Source: JAIBJN01 sp963748205
Lineage (GTDB): Bacteria; Actinomycetota; Thermoleophilia; Gaiellales; Gaiellaceae
Assembly: GCA_963748205.1 (NCBI GenBank)
Contig: CAVVIB010000018.1
Span: 1 to 64,000 of the forward strand
Direction: 5' to 3'
Length of the DNA: 64,000 nucleotides
The position numbers and the translations under genes are program-made. Within the stretch, counting starts at the first letter, position 1. Every line of letters begins with the position of its first letter. Of the stretch, positions 26,616-34,847 are shown in pieces. The notes under the pieces were generated by a model. That model made no database searches and had not been told where the DNA came from. It saw only the letters and a list, made by a program, of their open reading frames with translations.

Positions 26616-28094
26616 TGGAGTTCACCGCTCCCACGATCGACTGGGCGGCGCTCTCGCCGATCCTGATCACGCTCGGCGGCGCCACCGTCGTGCTGCTCGT
26701 GAGCCTGTTCCTGCCCCTCGGGGCGCGCCGGGCCTTCGGCTCCGCCGTCGCGGCGCTCTGCTTCGTCGCCGCGGGCGCTGCCGCCATCGCGCTCTTCGTC
26801 GCAGACGAGACCGGCCGGAGCATCGTCTCGGACGCGATCCGCCGCGACCGGCTCGCCGAGTTCGCCCAGGTCCTGATCATGGGCGCCGGCCTCCTGACGA
26901 TCGGTGTCTCCTTCCGCGAGCCCGCGAGGGACGAGCGCGCGGGCGAGTACTACGCACTGCTCCTCACCGCGGCGAGCGGCATGGCGTTCTTCGTCGCCGC
27001 GAACAACCTGATGACGCTCTTCCTGGGGCTGGAGTGGTTCTCGATCTGCCTCTACATCCTCACCGCCATCGCAGTCGAGCGGCTCCCGGGCCTCGAGGCC
27101 GGCCTCAAGTACCTGATCGTCGGCAGCTTCGGCTCGGCGATCCTCCTCTTCGGCAGCGCCTTCGTGTACGGCGCGAGCGGCGCGCTGGGCTACGAGCAGA
27201 TCGCGGCAGGGAGCCGCCGAGGGCGAGCAGCTCTTCCTCGTGGCAGGGCTGGCGATGATCATCGTCGGCCTCGCGTTCAAGGCCTCGGCGGCGCCGTTCC
27301 ACATGTGGACGCCGGACGTCTACGAGGGTGCGCCGACGCCGGTGACCGCGTTCATGTCGGCCGCGACGAAGGTCGCTGCGCTCGTCGTGACGATGCGCCT
27401 GCTCGTCACCGCCTTCCCGGGCGAGGAGGACCTCTGGACGGTCGCCCTGGCGGTCATCGTCTGCATCTCGCTCGCGTGGGGGAACCTCGCCGCGATCGTG
27501 CAGACCGGGGTGAAGCGGATGCTCGCGTACTCGAGCATCTCGCATGCAGGCTTCCTGCTCATGCCCATCGCCGCCGGCAACGCCCTCGGCGGCCGGGCGT
27601 TCCTCTACTACCTGATCCCGTATTCGGCGATGAGCATCGGCGCGTTCGCCGTGATCGCCATCCGCGAGCGGGAGCTCAACGCGTCGGTGACGCTCGACGG
27701 CATGGCCGGCTTCGGCTGGGAGCGGCCGTTCCTCGGCGGCTCGATGGCGCTCTTCATGTTCGGGTTCATCGGCCTCCCGCCGACGGGCATCTTCCTCGGC
27801 AAGTTCTACGCCTTCTCCGCCGTCATCGACCGCGGCTGGGCCTGGCTCGCGATCGTCGGCGTCGTCTTCACGGCGGTCTCGGTCTACTACTACGTGGGCG
27901 TGATCCGCGCGATGTTCATGCAGCCGCGCGAGCTGGCCGTCGCGGCCGCGGGCGGCTCGCCGCCTCCCGATCGGCTGCTCGTCACCGCGGTGGGCGCCGC
28001 CGTTGTCGTGGCGATCGGCAGCTTCGTCTTCGCCGACCCGCTTCTCGACGTCGCTCGGGACGCGGTCGCCTCCCTCTCCTTCCCGGTCCACTAG
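26615..28094 (+). CDS. nuoN: NADH-quinone oxidoreductase subunit N (frame break near 27209)
   Basis: Third antiporter-like subunit, ~492 residues after correction. LGLEWFSICLYILTAIAVE, ASAAPFHMWTPDVYEGAPTP, KRMLAYSSISHAGFLLMPI are characteristic. A surplus G in GGCAGGGAGCC near 27209 separates YEQIAAG from AAEGEQLFLVAGLAM. Left uncorrected, the first part stays open into the following flavoprotein gene and makes a false 937-residue fusion. The stop overlaps the next GTG, so transcription and translation probably continue past complex I. Confidence 0.92.
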
Positions 28095-29428
28095 TGCCCC
28101 GGCGGGTCGTCGTCCTCGGCGCGGGCGCCACGGGCGAGGCCTTCCTGGCGGCGCTGGCCAAGCTCGAGCCCGAGACCGAGATCACGGTCGTCGAGCGCGA
28201 GCTCGTCGGCGGCGAGTGCTCCTACTGGGCGTGCATTCCCTCGAAGACGCTGCTCCGGCCGCTCGAGGTGGCACACCGAGCCCGCCTCACGCCGGGCGTC
28301 AGCGAGGCGATCGCCGAGGTCGACGTCGAGGCCGTGTTCGCCTGGCGCGACTTCATGGCCGAGAAGGACGACACGAGCCAGGCCGACTGGGTCGAGAAGC
28401 AGGGCGCCAGGCTCGTGCGCGGGCAAGGAGGCGTCAAGGAGCCGGGCCTCGTCACCGTCGGCGAGGAGGAGCTGCCGTACGACGCGCTCCTCGTCGCCAC
28501 GGGGTCGGTGCCGGTCCTGCCTCCGATCGAGGGCCTCGAGTCCGCGCCCCACTGGACGAGCCGCGACGCGACGAGCGCGAGCGCGGTCCCGAAGAGCCTC
28601 GTCGTCGTGGGCGGCGGCGCCGTCGGCTGCGAGCTGGCCCAGCTCTACGTCCGCCTGGGCGCGAAGGTGACGCTCGTGCAGGGCGGGCCCCGCCTGCTCC
28701 CGCAGATCGACGCGGAGGTCACGACGATCCTCACCGAGCGGCTGGAGGAAGACGGCGTCGACCTCCGCTTCGACGCGAAGGCGACGAGCGTCGAGGGTGG
28801 AGGGACCGCGCCCTTCCGCCTCGAGCTCGACGGCGGTGACGCGGTGGAGGCGGAGCGCCTGCTCATCGCCACGGGCCGCAGGCCGAACGTCGACGGCTTC
28901 GGGCTCGAGAACCTCGACCTCACCTTCGAGCGGAAGGGGATCGCGGTCGACGATCGGCTCGTCGCCGGCGAGAACGTGTGGGCCGCGGGCGACGTCACCG
29001 GCGTCGCGCTCTTCACGCACGTGGGCAAGTACCAGGGCCGCATCGCCGCGGCGAACGTCGCGGGCGGCGACAGGCGCGCGGACTACCGCGCGATCCCGGC
29101 CGCCGTCTTCACCGACCCGCAGGTCGCGGTGGCCGGGGACACGAGCGGCGAGGGCACCGTCTCGTCCTCGTGGCCGATCGAGTCCGTCTCCCGGACCGGG
29201 ACGTTCCAACGGCCGAAGCAGCCGGGCCTCGTCAAGCTCTTCGCGGATCCGAAGAAGGGCGTGCTCGTCGGCGCGGCCGCCGTCGGCCCCGAGTCCGGCG
29301 AGTGGATCGGCCAGCTCACGCTCGCCATCCGCGCCGAGGTGCCGGTCGACGTCCTGCGGGACACGATCCAGCCCTTCCCGACCTTCTCCGAGGCGATCTT
29401 CTTCGCCGCCCGGGACCTGGAGCTGTAG
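28094..29428 (+). CDS. Lpd/mercuric-reductase-like flavoprotein disulfide reductase
   Basis: Pyridine-nucleotide disulfide oxidoreductase, 444 residues from the GTG overlapping the nuoN stop. FAD motif VVLGAGATGEAFLAAL, redox-active pair in GGECSYWACIPSKTLLRP (C-x4-C), NAD(P) motif VVVGGGAVGCELAQL, and C-terminal FAD contact NVWAAGDVTG. In the interface domain the catalytic HxHPT motif of dihydrolipoamide dehydrogenase is IQPFPTFSEA, so the His is missing. It is therefore unlikely to be the E3 of the complex at 2.5 kb; a transhydrogenase-like or low-molecular-weight thiol reductase role is possible. Confidence 0.85.
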   Translation: MPRRVVVLGAGATGEAFLAALAKLEPETEITVVERELVGGECSYWACIPSKTLLRPLEVAHRARLTPGVSEAIAEVDVEAVFAWRDFMAEKDDTSQADWVEKQGARLVRGQGGVKEPGLVTVGEEELPYDALLVATGSVPVLPPIEGLESAPHWTSRDATSASAVPKSLVVVGGGAVGCELAQLYVRLGAKVTLVQGGPRLLPQIDAEVTTILTERLEEDGVDLRFDAKATSVEGGGTAPFRLELDGGDAVEAERLLIATGRRPNVDGFGLENLDLTFERKGIAVDDRLVAGENVWAAGDVTGVALFTHVGKYQGRIAAANVAGGDRRADYRAIPAAVFTDPQVAVAGDTSGEGTVSSSWPIESVSRTGTFQRPKQPGLVKLFADPKKGVLVGAAAVGPESGEWIGQLTLAIRAEVPVDVLRDTIQPFPTFSEAIFFAARDLEL

Positions 29429-29439
29429 CCTCGAAGGCC

Positions 29440-29856
29440 ATGACCGAACGCGACGAACTGGTCCGCAGCCTCTCGGGCCTCTCGCTCTTCTCCGACCTGC
29501 GCGATGCCGACCTCGAGGCGATCGCCGATCCCGACCTGGAGCGGCGCTTCGTCGAGGGCGAGCGTGTGCTGCGCCGGGGCCTCTCGGGAAGCGGCTTCTA
29601 CGTCATCCTCGACGGCGAGGCCGCGGTCGAGATCGCCGGCGACGACGAGCCGCGCAAGCTGCGCCGCGGCGACTTCTTCGGCGAGGTCTCGACGCTCCTC
29701 GACTGCAAGCCGACGGCCGACGTGATCGCCCGCACGCAGCTGCACGCGCTCGAGATCCCCGGCCCGCAGCTCGAGACCTTCCTCCTGCAGTACCCGCGCG
29801 TCACCTACCGGATGCTCCAGACCGTGACGCGGCGGCTCCGAGACGTCCTCGGCTAG
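29440..29856 (+). CDS. stand-alone cyclic nucleotide-binding domain protein
   Basis: 138 residues, one cNMP-binding domain and nothing else. LSLFSDLRDADLEAIA is the usual opening helix, followed by beta strands FVEGERVLRRGLSGSGFYVI and LDGEAAVEIAG, then the phosphate-binding cassette region GDFFGEVSTLLDCKPTADV. The cassette normally reads GELALL..xPRxAT; the Arg that binds the phosphate is replaced (KPTADV), so ligand binding needs testing. There is no DNA-binding helix-turn-helix, unlike CRP. It ends in a TAGTG overlap with the FAD oxidoreductase and lies two genes ahead of a cyclase. Confidence 0.82.
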   Translation: MTERDELVRSLSGLSLFSDLRDADLEAIADPDLERRFVEGERVLRRGLSGSGFYVILDGEAAVEIAGDDEPRKLRRGDFFGEVSTLLDCKPTADVIARTQLHALEIPGPQLETFLLQYPRVTYRMLQTVTRRLRDVLG

Positions 29857-31326
29857 TGGCGGGGACAGCGAACGACCGGCCGTTTCCTCCGGGGGACTAC
29901 CCCGTCGTCGTGGTCGGAAGCGGCCCGGGCGGCCTCCAGGCGAGCTACTGCCTCTCGCGGTTGGGGATCGAGCACGCGACGATCTCGCGCGACGACGCGC
30001 CGGGCGGGATGTTCCGCTCCTTCCCGATCTTCCAGCGCCTGCTCTCGTGGTCGAAGCCGGACGCCCCGGCCGAGCCGGGCACGCGCGAGTACGAGTGGTA
30101 CGACCACAACAGCCTCGTCGCCGACGAGCCGCGCCACCAGGGGCTCGTGCCGCCGCTCATGGACCGCGCGTTCATGGTCCCCTCCCGGGCCGAGATGGAG
30201 GCGGGGATCGCGGCGTTCGCCGAGCAGGTCCCCGTGCCCGTCCGCTACGGCTGCGCCTGGGAGTCGACCCGGCGCGCCGACGACGGGCGCCTCGTCCTCA
30301 CGACCTCGGAGGGCGAGTACACGTGCAAGGCAGCGGTCTTCGCAGTCGGCGTGACGACGCCCTGGTTCTCGCCGATCCCCGGCATCGAGGACGTGCCGCA
30401 CTACGTCGACACCCGGGCGCCCGAGGAGTACCGGGGCCGCCGGGTCTTCGTGATCGGCAAGCGCAACTCGGCCTTCGAGATCGCCGACGGGCTCCTGCCC
30501 TGGGCGCGGCAGATCGTGCTCGGCTCGCCCAGGCCGGTGCAGACGAGCGTGCTCGCGCAGGCGACCGTGCGCGTCCGCTACCTGCAGCCGTTCGAGGACC
30601 ACGCACTCGGCGGCGGCACGTTCGCCCTCGACCTGGCCGTCGAACGCCTCGAGCGCACCGCCGACGGCTGGCGCGTCTACGGCCAGGGCACGACGCGGCC
30701 CGGCGAGATCGTGCTCGACGTCGACGACGTCATCGCGGCCACGGGGTTCTCGACGCCGCTGCTCGACCTGCACGAGCTCGGCGTGCAAAAGGTCGCGCAG
30801 GGACGAATCCCGGCGATGACGCCCTTCTGGGAGAGCTCGCCCGGGTCGGGGATCTACTTCGCCGGGCAACGCGACCCAGGGAGCGCCGGGCCTCCGCAAG
30901 CACGGCGTCGGGGCGGCGTCGGCGGCCGTGCACGGCTTCCGGTACAACGCGCGTGTGATGGCGCGCCACCTGGTGGCCACGCACCTCGGCCCGAAGCCGG
31001 CCTGCCCGACGGTGGGGACGCCCGAGCTCGCGCCCTTCCTCCTGGAGGAGGCGACGATCGCGCCCGAGCTCTGGGCGCAGAAGTCGTACCTCGCCCGCGC
31101 GGTGTACCGCAACGGCGACACCGAGATCCTCCCGCTGGCGGCCTGGCTCGACGACCCGGGCGAGTTCGCGGCCGCAGTCGCCGTGGAGATGGACGCCTCC
31201 GGCGAGGTCTACCCGGCGGTCTACCTCTCCTCCGGCGGGAACGTCCGCGAGGTGCTGCTTCCGCCCGACCATCTGAACGACTTCCGCGGGCCCGAGCACG
31301 AGGCGGAGCTCCGCGCGGCCCTGTGA
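29856..31326 (+). CDS. FAD-dependent NAD(P)-binding oxidoreductase (frame break near 30867)
   Basis: Flavoprotein of ~489 residues after correction, GTG start coupled to the cNMP-binding gene. FAD motif VVVGSGPGGLQASYCLSRLG near the N-terminus with DDAPGGMFRSFP, then a second dinucleotide motif VFVIGKRNSAFEIADGL, and the C-terminal ATGFSTPLLD / GIYFAGNATQGAPGLRKHG. The last join needs a surplus C near 30867 to be skipped. Overall it resembles FMO/thioredoxin-reductase-like proteins but lacks a CxxC pair. The C-terminal ~120 residues (MARHLVATHLGPKPACP onward) are an extra domain I do not recognise. The stop overlaps the cyclase GTG. Confidence 0.78.
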
Positions 31327-32726
31327 GACGCCTGCTGCCCTCCCTCGCGGTGCTCGCCGTCCCGCTGGCGGGGCTCTTCCTCCTTCTCGGCGTACCGAGC
31401 CTCGACCTCACCTGGGAGCATCAGCCCGCGCATTTCTGGCTCGTCCTCATCGCGGCCGTGACCAGCTTCCTGATCGGCCTCCTCATGGCCGAAGCCGCCG
31501 GCCGGCGCGGAGACGCCCGCGTCCTCCTGGTCGCACTCGCGTTCCTCTCCACCTCGGGCTTCCTCGCCCTGCACGCGCTCGCGACGCCGGGCCAGCTGCT
31601 CGAGGGCAAGAACGCCGGCTTCCAGATCGCGTCCGCGATCGGCCTCTTCGTGGGCTCGCTCTTCGCGGCAGCGGCCGCCCTCCCGCTCAGCCCGGCGGCC
31701 GGCATTGCGATCGTCCGGCGCCGCGCGCTCCTGTTCGCGTCGGTCGGCGCCGCCCTCGTCATCTGGGCCGTGATCTCGCTCGGCACGCTGCCGCCGCTCG
31801 ACGAGCCGATCACACCCGAGTCGGCGCGCGACCCACTCCTGGTGCTCTGGGTCCTCGGCGTCCTCTTCTACGGCTACGCCGCCTACCGCTACGGGCGCCT
31901 GTGCACCGTCCAGCGCGCGCCCGTCGCGCTCGCAGTGGTGGCCGGCTGGGTCCTGCTGGCGGAGGCGATGCTCGCTGTGGCCATCGCGCGGAACTGGCAC
32001 GTCAGCTGGTGGGAATGGCACCTGCTCATGCTGCTTGCCTTCGCCATCGTCGCGCGCAATGTCTGGGCCGAGTGGAAGCGAGAGGGCCCCGCAGAGATCT
32101 TCGCCGACCTCTACGAGGAGCGGACGCTCGGCCACCGCGAGGACGTGAGCATCCTCTTCGCCGACCTCCAGGGCTACACCGCCTTCGCCGAACGCAACAC
32201 GCCGGACGTGGTGCGGGCGATGATGAACGACTACTTCGTCACGATCGCGCCCGTGGTCGAGGCCGAGAACGGGGAGCTCGTCCAGACCGTCGGCGACCAG
32301 GTCTTTGCGGTGTTCCGGAGCCCGGGTCACGAGCGGCGGGCGGCCCAGGCCGCGCTCCGTCTGCAGGAGGTGACGGCCTCGCTCGCCGATCGCCATCCCG
32401 ACTGGCCGCGCTTTCGCGTCGGAATCAACTCGGGAGAGGCGCACATCGGCCTCGTGAAGGCGCCCGGAGCGCGCTACTTCTCGCCGACCGGCGACGTCGT
32501 GAACACCGCGTCGCGGCTCGAGGGCCAGGCCCGCTCGGGCGAAGTCGTGATCTCCGGCCGGACGCGCCGCGCGCTCGGCGACGAGGTCGCGGTCGACGAC
32601 CTGGGTGAGCTTCCGGTGAAGGGCAAGGACCGCCCGGTGCAGGCCTTCGTGCTACGCGCGCTGACTGCGGACCGGCACGAGCGCGACGAGCGCCTGGAGG
32701 ATGAGCACCCCGAACGCGACCGCTAG
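31323..32726 (+). CDS. membrane class III adenylate/guanylate cyclase
   Basis: 467 residues, GTG start in a GTGA overlap with the flavoprotein. Residues ~1-250 hold about eight transmembrane segments (e.g. LAVLAVPLAGLFLLLGV, FWLVLIAAVTSFLIGLLM). The cyclase homology domain follows from ~272. Metal aspartates are in SILFADLQGYTAF and TVGDQVFAVF, and the transition-state Asn/Arg are in GDVVNTASRLEG. The purine-selecting Lys is Gln here (LVQTVGD), while the Asp of the usual Lys-Asp pair is kept, so base specificity is uncertain. The product would be the natural ligand for the cNMP-binding protein two genes upstream. The 3' end overlaps the convergent membrane gene by 75 bp. Confidence 0.88.
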   Translation: MRRLLPSLAVLAVPLAGLFLLLGVPSLDLTWEHQPAHFWLVLIAAVTSFLIGLLMAEAAGRRGDARVLLVALAFLSTSGFLALHALATPGQLLEGKNAGFQIASAIGLFVGSLFAAAAALPLSPAAGIAIVRRRALLFASVGAALVIWAVISLGTLPPLDEPITPESARDPLLVLWVLGVLFYGYAAYRYGRLCTVQRAPVALAVVAGWVLLAEAMLAVAIARNWHVSWWEWHLLMLLAFAIVARNVWAEWKREGPAEIFADLYEERTLGHREDVSILFADLQGYTAFAERNTPDVVRAMMNDYFVTIAPVVEAENGELVQTVGDQVFAVFRSPGHERRAAQAALRLQEVTASLADRHPDWPRFRVGINSGEAHIGLVKAPGARYFSPTGDVVNTASRLEGQARSGEVVISGRTRRALGDEVAVDDLGELPVKGKDRPVQAFVLRALTADRHERDERLEDEHPERDR

Positions 32727-33047
32727 CGCCGCGCTGGCAGCCGCGGGAACCACGTCTTCGGAGACGGCCGGCGCGCGGATCGCCGCACCACCGACGATCG
32801 TAACCACGAGGACGCAGGCGAGGACCGCCTGAAGTCGCCCGAGCGCGTCGTTTCTGCCGCCGTCCACCACGTCCACGACCTCACCGAAGCAGACGAGGCC
32901 GGCGATCGCGGTGACCGGAACGGCAAGAACGAGCAGGTAGAAGGAGGCGCCGGCGTGACCGAGCGCGTCGGAGACGGCGGTGGCGAGGAGGAGAGCTCCG
33001 GCGAGCTCGACGGCCATCGCCCCTGCGCCGCTGCGCATCTCCCTCAT
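32652..33047 (-). CDS. small membrane protein of unknown function
   Basis: 131 residues with four predicted membrane segments: AVELAGALLLATAVSDALG, FYLLVLAVPVTAIAGLVCFG, LQAVLACVLVVTIVGGAAI and AASAALAVAFGVLILQALV. No family motif recognised. It is convergent with, and overlaps, the end of the cyclase gene. It is divergent from the UPF0173 gene, with a 74-bp shared upstream region. Confidence 0.5.
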   Translation of the reverse strand: MREMRSGAGAMAVELAGALLLATAVSDALGHAGASFYLLVLAVPVTAIAGLVCFGEVVDVVDGGRNDALGRLQAVLACVLVVTIVGGAAIRAPAVSEDVVPAAASAALAVAFGVLILQALVALVPVRSQRA

Positions 33048-33121
33048 GGAGGCTCTCCTTCGACGCCCGCGCCCGCTCTCCTTCGTTACGCTGACCCGAG
33101 CTATCGAGGGAGGCTCAGAAC

Positions 33122-33829
33122 ATGGCAGACACTGCGGTTACGTGGCTCGGACACTCGGCTTTCCGGATCGACACACCCGGAGGCAAGCGCGTTTACGTCG
33201 ACCCCTGGCTCAGCGGCAACCCGAAGTGCCCCGAGAGCGAGAAGTCGCCCGAGCGCGTCGACCTGATCGCCCTCACGCACGGGCACGGCGACCACCTCGG
33301 CGACACCTTCGAGCTTGCACAGCGCTTCGAGTGCCCGGTGATCGCGCTCGTCGAGGTCCGCGACTGGCTGGCGATCCGGGGCCTCCCCGAGGACGACGCG
33401 CAGGCGGGCAACAAGGGCGGGACGCTCGAGGCCGCCGGCGTCAAAGTCACGTTCGTCAACGCCAGCCACTCGAGCAGCATCTTCGCCGACGGCGGCCTCG
33501 TGTACCTCGGCGAGCCGGCGGGCCTCGTGATCGAGGTCGAGAACGGGACCAAGCTCTACTTCGCCGGCGACACGTGCGTCTTCGGTGACATGCAGCTGAT
33601 CGCGCGCATCTACGCGCCCGACGTCGCCATCCTGCCTATCGGCGGCCACTTCACGATGGATCCGCGTGAGGCGGCCGTCGCGCTCGAGCTCCTCGGCGTC
33701 GACCGCTGCATCCCGTGCCATTACGGAACGTTCCCGCTCCTGGCCGGAACGCCCGAGGAACTTCGCGAGCGGCTCACCACCGACTGCGAGATCCTCACCC
33801 CGGAGCCCGGCGGGACCGTCACCGTCTGA
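33122..33829 (+). CDS. UPF0173 metal-dependent hydrolase (beta-lactamase fold)
   Basis: 235-residue metallo-beta-lactamase-fold hydrolase of the UPF0173/YtkL type. The N-terminal VTWLGHSAFRIDTPGG, the metal motif LTHGHGDHLGD (HxHxDH), GGTLEAAGVKVTFVNASHSS, the metal Asp in YFAGDTCVFGD, and the C-terminal IPCHYGTFPLL are all characteristic. Substrate unknown. A Shine-Dalgarno-like GAGGGAGG lies upstream of the ATG. The stop overlaps the next ATG (TGATG). Confidence 0.88.
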   Translation: MADTAVTWLGHSAFRIDTPGGKRVYVDPWLSGNPKCPESEKSPERVDLIALTHGHGDHLGDTFELAQRFECPVIALVEVRDWLAIRGLPEDDAQAGNKGGTLEAAGVKVTFVNASHSSSIFADGGLVYLGEPAGLVIEVENGTKLYFAGDTCVFGDMQLIARIYAPDVAILPIGGHFTMDPREAAVALELLGVDRCIPCHYGTFPLLAGTPEELRERLTTDCEILTPEPGGTVTV

Positions 33830-34110
33830 TGAGGGAGCGCTGGTTCGGGGCCACGGGCCGGCAGGTGCCCGAGATCGTCGTCGAGGGCGAGGACGAGATC
33901 CCGCTCGACGAGGCGCTCGTGCTCGACGACGTCAGCGACGAAGAGCGGCTGCGCGAAGCCCACGCCAAGGGCACGCCGGTCGTCGTACGCGCCTCCGACG
34001 TCGACGGCGTCACCCGTGCCCTCGCCCGGCCCGAGGTCGCATGCGTGCTCGTCCCCGCCGATCGGCGCGAGCTCCGCGACCTCGACCTGCGCAAGATGAC
34101 GTACGGCTAG
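33829..34110 (+). CDS. hypothetical protein
   Basis: 93 residues from the ATG in the TGATG overlap with UPF0173. Acidic in the first half (EIVVEGEDEIPLDEALVLDD), then an alpha/beta pattern with TPVVVRASDVDGV and EVACVLVPADRRELRDLDL. No family recognised. Coupling suggests a link with the hydrolase. It is convergent with the Ldh2 gene and overlaps it by four bases. Confidence 0.55.
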   Translation: MRERWFGATGRQVPEIVVEGEDEIPLDEALVLDDVSDEERLREAHAKGTPVVVRASDVDGVTRALARPEVACVLVPADRRELRDLDLRKMTYG

Positions 34111-34847
34111 CGCGGGTCGCCCGGCAGGCGAACGCCGCCGGCCCGTTCGCGGAAGCCCGGCACCGGGTCCGCCTCGGGCCGCGCGACGAGCAGCACCGCT
34201 CCGTAGCCGTCGCCCGCGAGGGCGTCGACGAGGAGCTGAAGCCCGACGGCGAGCGCGAAGGCCTTGTGCGCCTGCTCGCCGCCGAAGGGGACGAGGTCCT
34301 CCGGGCGCGCCTTGCCGGCGATCACCTCGCCGTAGGTGACCTTGCCCATGGAGAGGTCGGCGACGACGGGGGCGCCGTCGGAGCTCGGGATCGCGATCGT
34401 GAACGCGTTCGTCCCCGTGAGCGGCGGGCCGCCGTCGGGATGGGGCAGCCGTGGGGGCGACGTGGCCGTCAAGGCCGCGGCCAGGCCGCCGTCGGCGAGC
34501 TTCCGCGACCAGTAGCCGAGCGAGCCCGTGGGGAAGCACTCGTGCGCGACGACGACCCTCGCGCGTTCCGGCGGCGCGGCCAGCTGCGCGTCGACGATGG
34601 CCGCGAGCGTCAGGTAGCCGAGCGCGCCACGGCCCTCCCAGCGCTCGTAGCCCTCGTCCGCGACCACCCGCTCCGGCCGCGCGGACGGGTTCAGGTCGGT
34701 GAGCGTGGCGAGCCAGTCGACCCGCGAGAGGCCGTGGCCATCCTTGCCGCGCGCCTCGGCATCGAGGAAGTGGTCGGCGAGAACACCCGCGTCGCGCTCG
34801 TCGAACCCGAGCGCCCGCAGGCGGCCGCGGACGTCCTCGGCGCTCAG
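34107..34847 (-). CDS. compact malate/L-lactate (Ldh2) family oxidoreductase, probable CTG start
   Basis: NAD(P)-dependent 2-hydroxyacid dehydrogenase of the Ldh2/YlbC/ureidoglycolate dehydrogenase type. ADHFLDAEARGKDGHGLSRV is the N-terminal signature. KVTYGEVIAGKARPEDLVPFG and GEQAHKAFALAVGLQLLVDAL match the family core and C-terminus. At ~246 residues it is about 100 shorter than usual, with compact middle and tail. No ATG, GTG or TTG opens the frame upstream of the conserved region. A CTG at 34847 overlaps the Mrp stop as CTGA, in the same geometry as ATGA/GTGA couplings elsewhere here, so I place the start there with reserve. Confidence 0.7.
   Translation of the reverse strand: MSAEDVRGRLRALGFDERDAGVLADHFLDAEARGKDGHGLSRVDWLATLTDLNPSARPERVVADEGYERWEGRGALGYLTLAAIVDAQLAAPPERARVVVAHECFPTGSLGYWSRKLADGGLAAALTATSPPRLPHPDGGPPLTGTNAFTIAIPSSDGAPVVADLSMGKVTYGEVIAGKARPEDLVPFGGEQAHKAFALAVGLQLLVDALAGDGYGAVLLVARPEADPVPGFRERAGGVRLPGDPR

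Noticed and set aside
28094..29428. Assigning this flavoprotein as the E3 (lpd) of the 2-oxoacid dehydrogenase complex
   Set aside because: The catalytic HxHPT histidine is absent and the gene is 22 kb away in a different operon.
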